The notes below the pieces were generated by a model. The model did not search any database and was not told where the DNA came from. It saw only the letters and a program-made list of their open reading frames with translations. A DNA stretch of 64,000 nt from Nephrocerus scutellatus (Eukaryota; Arthropoda; Insecta; Diptera; Pipunculidae): contig OX352764.1 in NCBI GenBank assembly GCA_947095585.1, positions 76,556,816 through 76,620,815 on the forward strand, written 5' to 3'. Each line of letters starts with the position of its first letter. Position 1 is the first letter of the stretch. The translations under genes and the position numbers were made by a program. Below, in pieces: positions 41,671 to 53,330 of this stretch.

Positions 41671-43215
41671 GTTGTTTTTATGGAATAATTATTTAATATA
41701 ATAATGATGTCTTATCTCGAATCAAAAATTAAATTTAATTTTATAAATTGAAAAAGTAAAACAAAACAAAGGCAAAAAACATAACACAAGAACAATAAAA
41801 CAAATTTTCCAAACTAAAATTTTTGTTTATCTGAACGAGTACAACGCTGAAGTTTATGCACAAGAAGTTGACGCTACCGAAGTCAAAATTTGATAATTTG
41901 CAAACCTTGTTAAAGCAAGGAATTTTTCATGACTGAACTGCAAGTTTGAAATTTTAGTCAAACTGTGGCTAACTTTACGTATAGCCGAGAAAACCTATTG
42001 GAAAATGGGACGTCACAGTTGGAAACCCATATTTTTTTATGAGGAAATTTTATTCAAAAGAAACAAAAAACCTTTTCCAGTTTCTTACCAGCTGATCTAC
42101 AACTGAAATGAAAGTAAGAATTTTTACAAATTCTTTATTCAAATTTATGTTTTTAAGTAAAAGTCCCACAAACGGGGGAAACAGTAACTTTCCACTTGGA
42201 AAAACAACAAAAATTTCAACTGCAGGCAAAACCGACATAATTGTTGGTTCGGTCACGATCACCGCATTCAATATTCAGAAATATTGCAAATCATTCGTGT
42301 GCATAAGCAATTTTGAATATGAATGAAGTAGCAAAATCCGGCATAATTCTTTTTTGTTAGGATTCACGATATACAAAATCTGCGAACAATAAAAAACCAG
42401 AAAGGATCATAAAAATATAAACGAAAACACTTAAAAATAATTGTGCTAAGTAACCTCTTTTTAGTGGAACTACCTACACGCTCATGCATTATGAAAAGCC
42501 GCAAAATTATCCACAGGACCTTGCACTTACCCTTGTTTACTATTCTGACCTAACCACCGAAGGTCCACCTCGTACGAGTGTACTGATATACTCACATTTG
42601 CATCAGTGTAGTAAACATTATGTTGGAGACAAAAAGCTAAATGCTGTTTGCTAAATAATACCTTTTATTCCCTCAAAAACTGGAAAATTCAGTTCACACC
42701 GGGTCTATTCCCCTTTGCTGGTGGATATAACTCAACTAAAAAACCAATGCACTCACAAGGATACACAACAAAATAAGCCTCATTCATTGCACTAACAAAA
42801 CAAACCGACCACACAGCAATTCGAGGTGACATAAAATTAAAATAATTTCATACACAATGTGTGAGACATTTGAGTGCACATAGCAAACACTCTGCCTCAT
42901 CAAGGGTTTACACAATGACACACGGAAAAAATCAAAAAGGGATCTCCTCCATTTCACTTGAGTTCCCTCACGCGAAAAACCTGCGAAATGAATGGGCTCT
43001 GTCATAGTTATGCGTCATGTTGTCATTTTGCGTCACGTCAATCATTTTGATCCACTTCAATTGATGATATAGCGATAAAGCACGGTAGAAGTAGAGACAA
43101 ATTGCTGTGCGTTTGGAATGTGGATTTTTCAGAATTAATAAAATTTTGTTATCAAAAAGTTACTAGATTTTTTATAAATTGTATTGATTATTACTAATTT
43201 ATTAAGTCTTTTATT
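41671..43215. other. Unannotated stretch between inverted LOA-like copies
   Basis: Open frames up to about 73 codons on both strands at 42050-42330 mirror each other and lack motifs. Nothing recognisable. Confidence 0.45.
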
Positions 43216-43260
43216 AAAATTTTTATTTAACTGTAAGCAACACAATTAAATAAAAATTTT
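43216..43260. repeat. 15-bp perfect AT-rich inverted repeat
   Basis: AAAATTTTTATTTAA (43216-43230) and TTAAATAAAAATTTT (43246-43260) are perfect reverse complements with a 15-nt loop CTGTAAGCAACACAA. AT-rich arms arise easily by chance in this DNA, but the perfect pairing is notable. Confidence 0.8.
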
Positions 43261-43465
43261 AGATTTTTTATGAATGCATGTGTGTTACTCGATTTGCGCA
43301 AATTTAACGTTTAGCGAAGAACAACACGCAGATTAATTAAAGTTCAGTTTTGAATATCAGATACATTATTTAGGGCAGAAAAGTATGTTTTTTTTTTATA
43401 AAACAACCCTAGCCCAATTGGCTAATACTGCGACCTAAAAAGATCTATTGTATCATAAGGTGTAC

Positions 43466-44060
43466 CTAATCTAAGAGACCTACTACCTCCCTAATGAAGG
43501 ATAGTATGTCCTTAGTGGCAGAGCTTCGCATATCCATCGACGAAAATATTGCTTTATGGAAAATCTGTCTTCTTAAGCAGATCAATGCTGGACAGCAAAA
43601 GAGTTTGATCACGGGTGATTCATCATCTTCAGAGCAGAACCTACATTCAGTGTCTGAGTCCAGATTAATTCTGCTAAGGTGAAATTCCAAGCCACAGTGA
43701 ACTGTGACAAAGCTCACCAGCTTTCTGATACTATACTTGTCTCTTGATCAAGAAATTCCTTATGAGAAAAGGGCCTGATTAATCGTTTGGATTGTCTACG
43801 CCCAGCAGTATTATCCCAATGGGCCAGACAAAGTTTATTTTCCCATTAATTAATCATCGCTATGGTGGTGGGCCAGCTGATACCATAGTAAGGTTCCTAA
43901 GAACGCAGATTCCGATCCAGCCCTGGCTAGTTCATCTGTATATTCGTTGACTGCAATACCCTGGTGACCAGGGACCTAATCGAGTTTCACCCTGTTACGC
44001 CTTGCTAGGAATTGCAATGCATCGTAACAGCATTTAACTTATTTCGAGTCCATTTCGATA
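43466..44060 (-). pseudogene. RNase H end and C-terminal region, LOA-like family C minus copy
   Basis: YDALQFLARRNRVKLD is followed by TAG (43976-43978) where Trp is expected, then VPGHQGIAVNEYTDELARAG with GSESAFLG. The terminal frame reads DSDTECRFCSEDDESPVIKL, with the His-containing segment damaged (usually SSEHILC), then RRQIFHKAIFSSMD and SATKDILSFIREVVGLLD to the stop at 43466. It matches the plus copy at 41196-41393 closely. Confidence 0.8.
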
Positions 44061-44076
44061 TAAATCGTACCACCAG

Positions 44077-44362
44077 ATCAGATTGTACGGTCCAATATTG
44101 TTACCTCCAATAACCTGCCGAAACAGAACTCCCAGACAATGGTGTCGGGGATAAAGATTGGTAGGGGTAAAAGCCATATAACAGTTTCTAATGCTGTCAT
44201 AGGGCAGGTGCGCATGGCACCCATTATACATAGACAGGCAATACTTTCTAGCTTCTGAATCTTGTTGTCGTTGTCCCTTCAAGAACTTTCAAAAACAAAA
44301 CGATTGCCGCGTGCGTGATAATAGGTCTCACGTTTCACCATCATAGTATACATCCAATATAA
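44077..44362 (-). repeat. Internal 285-bp duplication, copy 1
   Basis: Near-identical to 44443-44728. On the minus strand both encode the RT thumb segment (NKIQKLESIACLCIMGAMRT, CPMTALETVIW). The first sign of the repeat is AGATTGTACGGTCCAATATT, the last ATAGTATACATCCAATATAAC. Confidence 0.92.
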
Positions 44363-44442
44363 CACTTTGGTGTTGGTTCCGAAAACACCAGCTCCGACTC
44401 CATATTCCAACCTCAATCCGTCTGTGTACCAGCAGTGCTGGA
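44363..44442 (-). pseudogene. RNase H start lying between the two duplicated segments
   Basis: On the minus strand QHCWYTDGLRLEYGVGAGVF with GTNTKV is the beginning of LOA-type RNase H (first catalytic Asp). In a normal element it follows the thumb once. Here a thumb copy lies on each side, showing that the duplicated 285-bp block was re-inserted or unequally copied after the RNase H start. Confidence 0.82.
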
Positions 44443-44728
44443 AGACCAGATTGTACGGTCCAATATTGTTACCTCAAATAACCTGCCAAAACAGAACTCC
44501 CAGACAATGGTGTCCTAATAAAGATTGGCAGGGGTAAAAGCCATATAACAGCTTCTAATGCTGTCATAAGGCAGGTGCGCATGGCACCCATTATACATAG
44601 ACAGGCAATACTTTCTAGCTTCTGAATCTTGTTGTCGTTGTCCGTTCAAGAACTTTCAAAAACAAAACGATGGCCGCGTGCGTGATAATAGGTCTCACGT
44701 CTCACCATCATAGTATACATCCAATATA
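44443..44728 (-). repeat. Internal 285-bp duplication, copy 2
   Basis: Second copy of 44077-44362 in direct orientation, 366 bp away, with scattered single-base differences and a short indel near GGTGTCCTAATAAAG versus GGTGTCGGGGATAAAG. Confidence 0.92.
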
Positions 44729-44800
44729 ACCATTCGAACCATTCGAACCATTCGAACCACGAACCTCCTGCTCAGTAGCATTTTCACTGAGCCACGGCGT
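44729..44800 (-). repeat. CCATTCGAAC decamer array and tRNA-like (SINE-head-like) segment
   Basis: Three decamers CCATTCGAAC (about 44731-44758) precede GAACCTCCTGCTCAGTAGCA. On the minus strand the segment reads GTGGCTCAGTGAAAATGC, then TACTGAGCAGGAGGTTCG and TGGTTCGAA, resembling a tRNA with A-box-like TGGCTCAGTG and B-box-like GGTTCGAA. A related segment is at 62205-62262. It interrupts the RT of the LOA-like copy, so it is an insertion, possibly a SINE head. Confidence 0.45.
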
Positions 44801-45130
44801 CCAGTCGTGCTGTGCTTACGGCTAATTTAAATCGCCAAGTCATCGGCATAGCCAATGGCGATGTAGCCTGATCTATGTAGATCGGCTAGAAGACGGTCTA
44901 TGACGATTAACCACAGAAGGGGACCGAAACAAACACTCCCCCTGTATCCTGTGTCAACCATTGCCCTTATCCATTGGTTGGTCGAGTCCTCGATACCTCT
45001 GCTATTAATTGCTTTGAATGGTTTTAAGGAGCCTACGGCCTATTTAAACTTATCTGGACTAAATCTTTTTCCGGATAAACTATTTACTATTACCCCATTG
45101 TTGTTAGAAGTGTAGTCCATCTTATGGCCT

Positions 45131-47389
45131 CCCATTAGAAGAACATTCGTATTTCTCCGAGATGACGCTGCAGAACTCAACAAGTGTGGATGCGTCAGAA
45201 TCACAGGTTGTAGATTCTACATCCTTTAATCCGAAACACTCGCGAGTTACGGATGGGGCCTGTATGGCGACTCCGTCCGAATTTAGGGGAGTCTTCGTCT
45301 GATCGACAACAGTTTATAAATACATCAGCTTCTTCGGATACATCGGGCTGCCTAACAGCAGGACTCAAGTTTGATGCAGTTTGAGATGCATCTCATAAAT
45401 ATTTCTACAGCTCTCAATTTTGATACCCACAGAGAGAGAGCCCGGTTTGTCATGGGAAGACTGGTTTAAACCGAAGGTCGGCAGGTATTCGGATTTCGCT
45501 TACTTACGACTAAACTTCCTCTTAGGAATAACTTTTACTGAGGATAAGGCTAGTCATTTGCATCAAACCCTCCTCCTTTACCCGAAAATGCTACTATCGT
45601 AGCAAGGCGGAGTTCAGAAAAAAATATTTTCTAGTGGCAACAAAAAAATCTTCAATTTCAAGATATTAGAGCGACGTTTTATGTTTCTAGCGGCAACAAA
45701 AATGTCGCTCTAATAACTTGAAATTAAACTTATCTGAAGCATAAAAACAAAACATGTTAGCCAGTGAAAACACATTTTCAACGGGAAGTTAGTTTAAAAT
45801 CAATTACAAAATTCCACCCGCACAGACAGACCGAGCTAATAAAAACGTTTTGAAATAACAAAAATTATCGATCAGCTGTTTGGTTTATTTTTAATTTAAA
45901 TTTCCATTACTCAATTGTTCCGTGAAGCATAAGGGCTCATACGACTACTCATGCATACATATACGCATTCACTATGTTCTCTTTACCCTTTTTTTTTGGA
46001 CAAATCCTACTTACGCGTTTAGTTGTCCTTATGATACGATACGGAAGAGTTAAGCAGTAAACCCTTTTTTTGCAATTCCTCTTTCTAAATTTAAATCAAC
46101 AATACTTGAAAAAGGTGATTACGATCATCATGAGGAAACTTCCCGATGATGTTGATGTTAAGGTACAAAATGTAACAATAACCAGGTGGACTCGCGTAAT
46201 TGCAAGCTAACAGCGCACTATTGTTGGCAACTGAAAAAACAATAATTACCCTCAAGGATTGCATTGGATAGCATAACACAAACACAAAAAAGTTTCAGTA
46301 ATATTGAGTGCGTTCACTTCGATTAAAGTAGCTGAAGGGGTAACCATGCGAAATCTTGCGTAAACACGCCGGGACTTCACTAGGGAATGTTGTATGGTGT
46401 CGTTTTTTCTATCTGAGTATTTGGGAAAGAGAGGATTTTGATTGCTATCACTTGAGTTTGAGTGACATGTCGGCTGTCTTCGACGACGTTATCGTCATCA
46501 TCTTTGTCAAATGTAATCAAAGCAATCTCCAAGTTTGACGTGTAACTTATTGTTGTCCTTTTCCCAAGGTTTCTGATATGGTTTATGTGACAGACAACCC
46601 ATAATATAGAAGAGACATCAAATTAACTGGCTCTACGACCCTTGGAATATTCTTTTATATCCCACTTTTTAAACAAAAGATGTTGCTAAATGTATGTGTA
46701 TATGTCTTATTAACGCTTATGAACTGATCCACAAGTTAGGCATGTAATTCGTACCCATATCTGATTTGGAAAATCAAACATAGCTTGCTTAATAAAATAT
46801 TACTATTCTCGTATTGAAGCAAAACTGCATTGCAGCTGGTCAAAAATATTGCTCAAACATCGAACGAATTTTTATCTAAATCTCAATAAAAGCTAAAATA
46901 AAGCTAAAAGTTAGCTCAACAACTTATTACTATTTTCATGACGTTTTTCAGATAAGGTCGTATTGTTCTGTGTACGTTAATGATAGGAGGGCGGAGGAAA
47001 ACGAAATATCCGAGGTTAAATCATTTAACTTTCCATTGTAATTTTAGTCTGCTAGGTTATAGCTGCAACGATCAAGATTTGACCTTGTTTTTCTTCGTAA
47101 ATACAGCTCGTATCATGCTTGCAGTTTAGGCGGGGCGATGCCTAAATAAAGCCTAAATGTTGATTTGAGAAAATGTCACTCCAGCCATGCCCACGACTTG
47201 ACTGATGCTTTACCGAATAAAGTCCGCAACATTCGGATATACAAATAATAGTGTCGCTCAATATTTTTTCGAACTAGGACGCCTCATATTTCTAAGAGGT
47301 TTTCTCGGAAATGGTTGAAGTTAGCAGTAGTTTGTTTAATGTTTATACTTGTCTATTTCTGTCACTGTATGCAGACAATAAGGTAAACT
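45131..47389. other. Unannotated stretch, no gene recognised
   Basis: No conserved domain. A short inverted pair, CGACATTTTTGTTGCC-type, occurs near 45630-45715 (ATTTTCTAGTGGCAACAAAA and TTTATGTTTCTAGCGGCAAC, followed by AAAAATGTCGC). Frames are at most about 65 codons. Confidence 0.45.
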
Positions 47390-47945
47390 ATCCAAATTGC
47401 GCTAACTTAAATTTTCAATAGTCGCACTTGTCAAGATAAACGAAAAATTTAACGTTTGGTCGAAAAATGTAAGGCAACATATGCACTTCATGATGTTGTC
47501 GTGCCAACAAGAAACATAGGGAGTGCCGAGAATATTGCGGCTGTATCCACGAGAGTAAGTGAGGTCCCAAACTTGTTGATTGCACGATAACATGGTTATG
47601 TGTCCAGTTTGTGGGGCAACGTAACTTTAGTGATTGGGTTCTAAATATGTGCGAAAAAGATCTCGATTTTCATCATATAATCATTCTCAGCAATAATGCC
47701 GAATTCTGTAAAATTTGGATAAGTCAGCAACTCTTTCACGAAATGCCATTAAACCCACAAAAATATACCGTTTAGTGCGAGTTTCTTTCTGATTGATGGT
47801 CCATATTTATTCTTCAATAATGCTGGTACAGTCAAATGAGATGGCTACTCGACGATATTAACTGACTATTTTTGGAAAATTTGGAAGACATAATTTTCTT
47901 TGATTTCATCAAGACGGCGAGCTTCATATTACATAGCTGTCCAAA
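47390..47945 (+). mobile_element. Mariner-type transposase relic 2
   Basis: Plus-strand readings: SAENIAAVSTRVSEVPNLLI (end of the N-terminal DNA-binding part), WISQQLFHEMPLNPQKYTV (the block after the first catalytic Asp, usually RIW...HPQKVTVW), LFLENLEDIIFF and FHQDGELHIT (the QDGA block with the second Asp). Several stops and shifts. From 47390 (CCAAATTGCGCTAA) onward it parallels relic 3 at 48675. It ends where a minus-strand LOA-like relic begins. Confidence 0.75.
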
Positions 47946-47954
47946 CAATCGAGT

Positions 47955-48640
47955 TATTGTCTTTAGTATATTACTGTACGGTCTGGTGAAAAACCACCCA
48001 AATTCGCAATGTCGTACTATACTGCACGTCACAACGTATTTAATAAATATGTCGAGAGGTATTAGGTGTACGATTGTGTTTATAGCATTATTCGGACAAT
48101 ACCGTAAAACTCCTGAGATGCCAGTTGCTGCTAATTTTTGCATTCAGATTGATATTATCTGGTGAAATTTGTGTTCTGAACTAGTTAGCATTGTACTTTT
48201 TGATCATCACTGTCCACAACACTGTGTTCAACCATGTTTGGCTGGAGGTACCATCTCTTATCAACGGCTTTACATATAGCATGGAGAGTGACGCATGCTT
48301 TCTTGGCCTTCGACGTTCGACTATTAGATAAGCTTTATATCCAGAATGACACCGAAAAGTGCGATCAACATAATGAAGGACCGTTTCTGTGGACTTTTAG
48401 TTACGGCATTTTAGTTACGCCTGCTGAGATTTCGATGCTTTTTTACCGTTGAATCATTTTCTGTAATTAGAATACATTCCGTAGCCATCAGCAAAAACGA
48501 GAATAGATTAAGATGCCTAATTTGATTTGCCTTTATTTTACCTATTTTGGGGATAAACACTACAGAAACCCTTTTTCAGCTGCAAGAAACATAGCTGAGT
48601 CGTATACCAGCTTCTAAAAATCTCCATTACCCATTACGTC
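47955..48640 (-). mobile_element. LOA-like relic, family D, copy 1 (RT pieces)
   Basis: Read on the minus strand: VSVVFIPKIGKIKANQIRHL with NLFSFLLMATECIL (RT motif 2 region), LFGVILDIKLI (palm end), AKKACVTLHAICKAVDKRWY with LQPNMV (thumb), and MQKLAATGISGVLRYCPNNA, INTIVHLIPLDIFIKYVVT. The catalytic boxes are deleted. The same family occurs at 51700-52165, with CPTNN...LIPPD. It lies between two mariner relics. Confidence 0.75.
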
Positions 48641-49310
48641 GACAAAATCTAGTAACTTTTGTAGCATAATCAATCCAAATTGCGCTAAATAAAATTTTCA
48701 CCCATCACACTTATCAATATTAACGGAAAATTGAATGTTTAATGGAAAAATTCAAGACACCTTATAATGTTCCAGTGCCAAGAAGAAACGCCGAGAATAT
48801 TGCGGCTGTATTCCCGAGTGTAGGTGTGATCACAAACTTGTTGCTTTAATATTTTCATCGCTTAATAGTTTTCAACAATAAAGGCTAATTCTGGAAAATT
48901 TGGGTAAGTCAGCAATCTATTCACGATATGCCATTAAACCCACAAAAATGTACTGTTTGGTTCGGATTTCATGCTGATTTAGGGTCCATACTTCTTCTTC
49001 AATGATGCTGGCAACGCAGTCACATGTTAGCTGACTATTTTTGGGAAATTGAAAGAGGTTGGCACGAACAATTTATTTATTGGAGTCGAAGTTTGATGAC
49101 CGTGTAGTATTCAAAAATGGATAAGTAAATTGGCCGTCTCGTTGAAGACGGACTTTTTCCTTTTCGCGGTTAATTCAAGTCCTCGGTCTATCCCAATAAG
49201 TCGACAAATTGAAACGACCTAAGAAGCAACATCTCTCGCTAAATTGCATCTCGAATACACTACGATACATGCGAAAATATCATAAAAAGAGTGATCAGTA
49301 TTTTTAAATG
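48641..49310 (+). mobile_element. Mariner-type transposase relic 3
   Basis: Readings: RRNAENIAAVFPSVGVITNL (N-terminal part end), HDMPLNPQKCTVWFGFHADL (block after the first Asp), then in another frame YFFFNDAGNAVT, LADYFWEIERG and LESKFDDRVVFKNG, which is the part before the third Asp. Later pieces RLRYMRKYHKKSDQYF and MILCSIIRNILF fit the C-terminus. It covers nearly a whole transposase, all frames broken. No TIRs recognised. Confidence 0.75.
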
Positions 49311-51699
49311 ATATTGTGTTCCATAATCCGAAATATTTTATTTAAACATATTGTACATAAAAAACAAAATGGGGCGCTCTAAATGATAACACATATACTA
49401 CCAAATGTATAAAACACTATTTAATAAGCTCGATACTTAAAAATAAATGTGCTTTTTTTCCTTAATCATCTGGATCACATTCATTTCTGTTTCTCTGCGG
49501 CACCTCAGCTTACGGAGATATGTAATACTTTTCAAAGCGCAATTCTTCGCACAAGAAACACCAAAGCATAGTGCTATGTGTTAATCCTTTAATCACATTT
49601 GCGACATTTAATTCTGTGCGATATTTGCGGCTTCACGTCTACACTATTAACCCCAAGGCCGGACCGACACATGCCGGACATTGTGGAAAAGCTCTTTTCA
49701 TTTCGAACTTTTTCTTATTTAGTTCGTTTGCCACAAGTACTCTTTGCAGATACAATCTGTACCGGTCTTGTTATTGTTGTTGTTTGTTGTCCTGAGTTGA
49801 AACTTTTTTTTATTCTTTTCATTCGATTGTAATTCACAGTCGGCGCAGTGGTTCACACGACCAAATGCTCCTTGTGTGGTTCTCTGTGTGATTGTTGGGG
49901 TTTCAATGCGGAATGTGCTTTGTGTTTCGAATTAAATGGAATTAAAATGGGGGTCGCCCTTCGCCATAGCAACGACAGTAGTTCTCGGGTCGTTTAATGG
50001 GTAATTTCACCTTTTATTTGCGTCTTCCCATATCGTTCGTTTTCCTGCTGGGTAAATTGCTTGTCCATGGTAATGATGATGATTGCGTTGATGTCGGGTC
50101 AAAATGGGCGACAAATTGCAATGAAACCACTGAATCGGAATTGGAAATGGAAATGGAATTGGATACACAATGCGGTATTGTGTGTAATCGCAATTCTTAC
50201 AGAATAATGATAAAAGAAAATTCGATCTGTCACTCTTAACGGATAAAGGGTAAAGTGTCGTTGAATTTTTGTTGCTTGATATTTAAAGGATCAAACTGTC
50301 TACCTACGAATGTTCGTAGCCTTTTAGGGATTTTTCTTGTTCCAAAGGTATGTAGAACATTGCCTACTTAACTGAATATTCCTTAATAGTTCTAGCAGAG
50401 GAGTATGTATACATAGTAATACATACAAAATACTGGTTTGGATGTATTTTCTTGACAAACGCAAGTTTATAACAAATGTAGGTATGCTATACACCAAAGC
50501 AACATTATTGTATCTTTACAAAACACACATTGTCACTTTTCAAAAACCTAGTTAGGTCGCCCCATATTTCCAGAAAGAAGTGCAAGACAATCAACTTCTA
50601 ACAAAAAATGTGGCTAATTCATGACAGAATAAATATTAAAAGTCTAAACAAGATAAACTTCTCGTACGTACGGGTTTCTTTGAAGTACCCATACTTCGTA
50701 GTATACTGATAAAAGGTAGAAAATACAAATCTACCTTCACAGGAAACATTCATCAGCAAATTTGCACGGCAGTCTAAGCAAGCGGAAATTTCTTAATAAA
50801 TTCACCGGCAAAAGGTAAAGGACTATTGTCAACTGTAAAATGCACAATGAAGACTTACAAATAGATTGGAGAAAGAGGGAGAAAATGGTCTGGTATACAT
50901 TTCATCAGTAGTTCTGCGTAGTCATAAATAACAAATAAGAAACACAAGCCAAAGATGTCTATAATGCAATCGTCATTCATTTGTCACCTACACGTTTCTC
51001 GCCCTCTTGTAATTGTTCGCTTCGCACATCCTTACCGGATACAACAAACAAATCAAATGCGAATGAATGAAGGAACCTTTTAAGGAAATTTATATTTTTG
51101 TTGTTTTTCCAAAGTAAAAGTAATCGTCAAAGCGCCGCATTAATAAAATTATTAGCAAGGACAATTTACTGCTGGATTCGACTGTATCACATAACACTTT
51201 GGTGTTCTAGGAAATTTTCTGTAAAGCATGGGAAAAATTTAGCTTGGGTTTGTTTTTTTGTAAATTAATCTTATGTATGGTTGTACGGACACATATTGTT
51301 TCTAAAAGTAATTGCTTCATCCACATTTAACCGTCTATCTATAGAGCAACATTTAGAAATAATAAAATATTATAATGAGGTATATTGTCGACAAAGAATG
51401 GTTTGCTCAGAATTCGGAGTTTCGACCTTAATAGGGCAGGACATTTGTAAAAATAGTTAATGCTTCTACCAAAGCTGTTAGCTGCAAATGTCCAGGAATT
51501 GGCTTATCAAAGCCACTTCTTCTTGATACTGTGTAACAGATTTTAAGTTATTAATGATCGCATGAATGGTTTTTATTCCGAATTGGCTGCCTACACATTG
51601 CGTCGTTATTCACCCGTCTTCAAATATCCCATAGTTGGAAACTTAGCAAAAAGTTAGAGTTGCAGATCAGCTTGGAGGAGTAGTAGTTAGTTAAAGATA
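49311..51699. other. Unannotated stretch; one weak small-ORF candidate
   Basis: No conserved domain was recognised. The region 49560-50240 is less AT-rich than its flanks. An 80-codon plus-strand frame at 49997-50239 starts MGNFTFYLRLPISFVFLLGK, a hydrophobic signal-like N-terminus, then becomes acidic (ESELEMEMELD). Without homology this is only a weak candidate for a host exon. Confidence 0.35.
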
Positions 51700-52165
51700 G
51701 TATCACATCTCTTGGTACTGTCTTTTATATATTGCTGTTACCGTAAGGTCTGGTGGTAAAACACCTAGATTCTCAGAGTCGTTCTCGCGGCGTACTTTAT
51801 AAATACGAGGAGGTTTGTCAGGAGGTATTAGGTATACGATGGTGTAAATGTTATTGGTCGGACATGACTGTAAAGCTCCAGTGATGCCAGTTGCTATTGA
51901 TATATTTATTATGGTGAGCTTGCTAATATCTCCTGAGTATTTGTATTCTGAGTTTTCTAGCATTGTTTTTATATCATCGCTGGCCACAAGACTAACGCTC
52001 CATATGTAAGGGTTGGGCGAACAATAGCTGTGTTCAACCATAGCGCCATCCTTTGCTGAAGATCGCATTTCTTTATGTTTTACTTATAGCATTGAGAGCG
52101 ACGCATGCTTTCTAATCCCTAATTTTGACTTTCGACTTTGAGCTAAGCTTTGTAACCAGAATGAA
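51700..52165 (-). mobile_element. LOA-like relic, family D, copy 2 (RT thumb)
   Basis: Minus-strand readings: FILVTKLSSKSKVK, KACVALNAISKT, MALWLNTAIVRPTLTYGALV with LWPAM (thumb, typical WLYTAIVRP...YGALVWWP), SIATGITGALQSCPTNNIYT and IVYLIPPD, then KYAARTTLR in a shifted frame. A 121-codon frame at 51703-52068 covers part of it. It shares GAGAGTGACGCATGCTTTCT-like DNA with copy 1 near 48280. Confidence 0.75.
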
Positions 52166-52194
52166 TGAGCTTATAACGGGTATGTATGGGAGAA

Positions 52195-53330
52195 GAATTT
52201 CGTCCGTGAACTAGAACAGTACAGAGAGGAAGGACCGCACCAGGCGGGGAAGTTCTACCAAAGAGTAGCACATACAGAAAGACAAAGGGGGAAATCTGAT
52301 CGCCGATCTCAAAGGCATCTTAGAGCGATGGGAAGAGCACTTTCATTTGTTGCTTAATGGCCAGCTAACTGAGGAATTGGAGGCTCCACCAATAACCGAA
52401 GACCACACTATGCATAGACGAAGTTAGCAGAGCGATAAATCGGCACAAAAATAATAAGGCCCGGGAGCAGATGGTATCCCAGCGGAGCTGATTAAGTCAG
52501 GAGGATCCGAAATACACCAAGCAATTCATGAACTATTACAGTAAGAGTAGAAGATTTTCTCCTCCATCCACCAAGACAGGATAGCTCCATACGCTAAAGT
52601 CATCATTGGTCCATACCAGTGTGGCAGTGTAGCATAGCCGGAGTAGAACTTTATAAAGCCATGAGAGAATTCGGCATTCCAAATAAACTGACACGACTAA
52701 GTATGTTGACCATGACCAATGTTATAAGGCTAAGTAAAATATCCGGATCACTATTAAGCACATTCAACATTTATAACGGGCTCCGACAAGGGGATGGACT
52801 GGCCTGCTTCCTCTTCAACCTGGCGATGGAGAAAGTGATCTGAGACTCTGATGTAACGTCGAGAGGTACAATCCTCTATAAGTCGATTCAGATACTGGCT
52901 TACGCTGACGACATCGTCATCGTTGGTAGAAACCAAAGGGCTGTAAGGGAGCTTTCTTCCAGATTGTGCGGGCGGCACGAAATCTGGGGCTGCAACATTG
53001 GTCCCGCAATTAAAATAATGGAACGCGAGTTTGAAGTTGTGCAATCCTTTAACTATCTCTGGTCAACTATAGCAGCCGGTAACAGCATGGAACCAGAAAT
53101 ACGCGCACGGTTGCTTAAAGCCAACAAAGCCTACTATAATCTGTCAAGATTCTTCAAATCCAAGAATTTAACCATAACATCTAAGTTGCTGGTATATAAG
53201 ACAATTGTCCTACCAGTACTTACATGTGGATCCGAGACTTGGGTGGCTTACATCGGCTCGAAATCGGTACCGATAGAGAGATTTTTTGCGGGAGGCCAGG
53301 ACAGGACACCGGTTGTAGAGCCAATTATGA
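52195..53330 (+). mobile_element. RTE-like relic, copy D (RT to 3' terminus)
   Basis: Starting in the pre-RT linker, RT motifs, palm, thumb and the very 3' end can be followed on the plus strand, the last part ending in ATTATGATGATGAT. The internal C-terminal region present in the copy at 6735-7165 is deleted here, the thumb joining directly to the terminal CCAGGACAGGACACCGGTTG segment. Stops and shifts are scattered. Confidence 0.82.
52290..53270 (+). pseudogene. RTE-like reverse transcriptase pseudogene, copy D
   Basis: Segments: DLKGILERWEEHFHLLLNGQ and LTEELEAPPITEDH (linker), GADGIPAELIKSGGSEIHQA with IHELL (motif 1), then after a deletion HQDRIAPYAKVIIGPYQCG. Next 52619-52843 reads YKAMREFGIPNKLTRLSMLT, FNIYNGLRQGDGLACFLFNL (RQGD box) and AMEKVI. 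After one stop the same frame carries KSIQILAYADDIVIVGRNQR with the YADD box intact. EREFEVVQSFNYLWSTIAAG, RLLKANKAYYNLSRFFKS and LVYKTIVLPVLTCGSETWVA form the thumb. Motif A is missing, so it cannot be active. Confidence 0.85.

Larger units (their letters stand above)
43430..45130 (-). mobile_element. LOA-like relic, family C, minus-strand copy with internal duplication
   Basis: Read downwards: NSLSGKRFSPDKF, a stop, AVGSLKPFKA, then by a deletion straight to INSRGIEDSTNQWIRAM, then LLWLIVIDRLLADLHRSG with IAIGYADDLAI (RT catalytic box intact). Next comes an insertion with a CCATTCGAAC array and tRNA-like sequence, the duplicated thumb segment on either side of the RNase H start, the rest of RNase H, and the C-terminus ending at 43466. 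Fingers to motif A are missing, so it is dead. Confidence 0.82.

Noticed and set aside
49997..50239. 80-codon frame with a signal-like N-terminus
   Set aside because: Hydrophobic starts arise easily in AT-rich DNA. No homology recognised, so it is mentioned only as a weak candidate.
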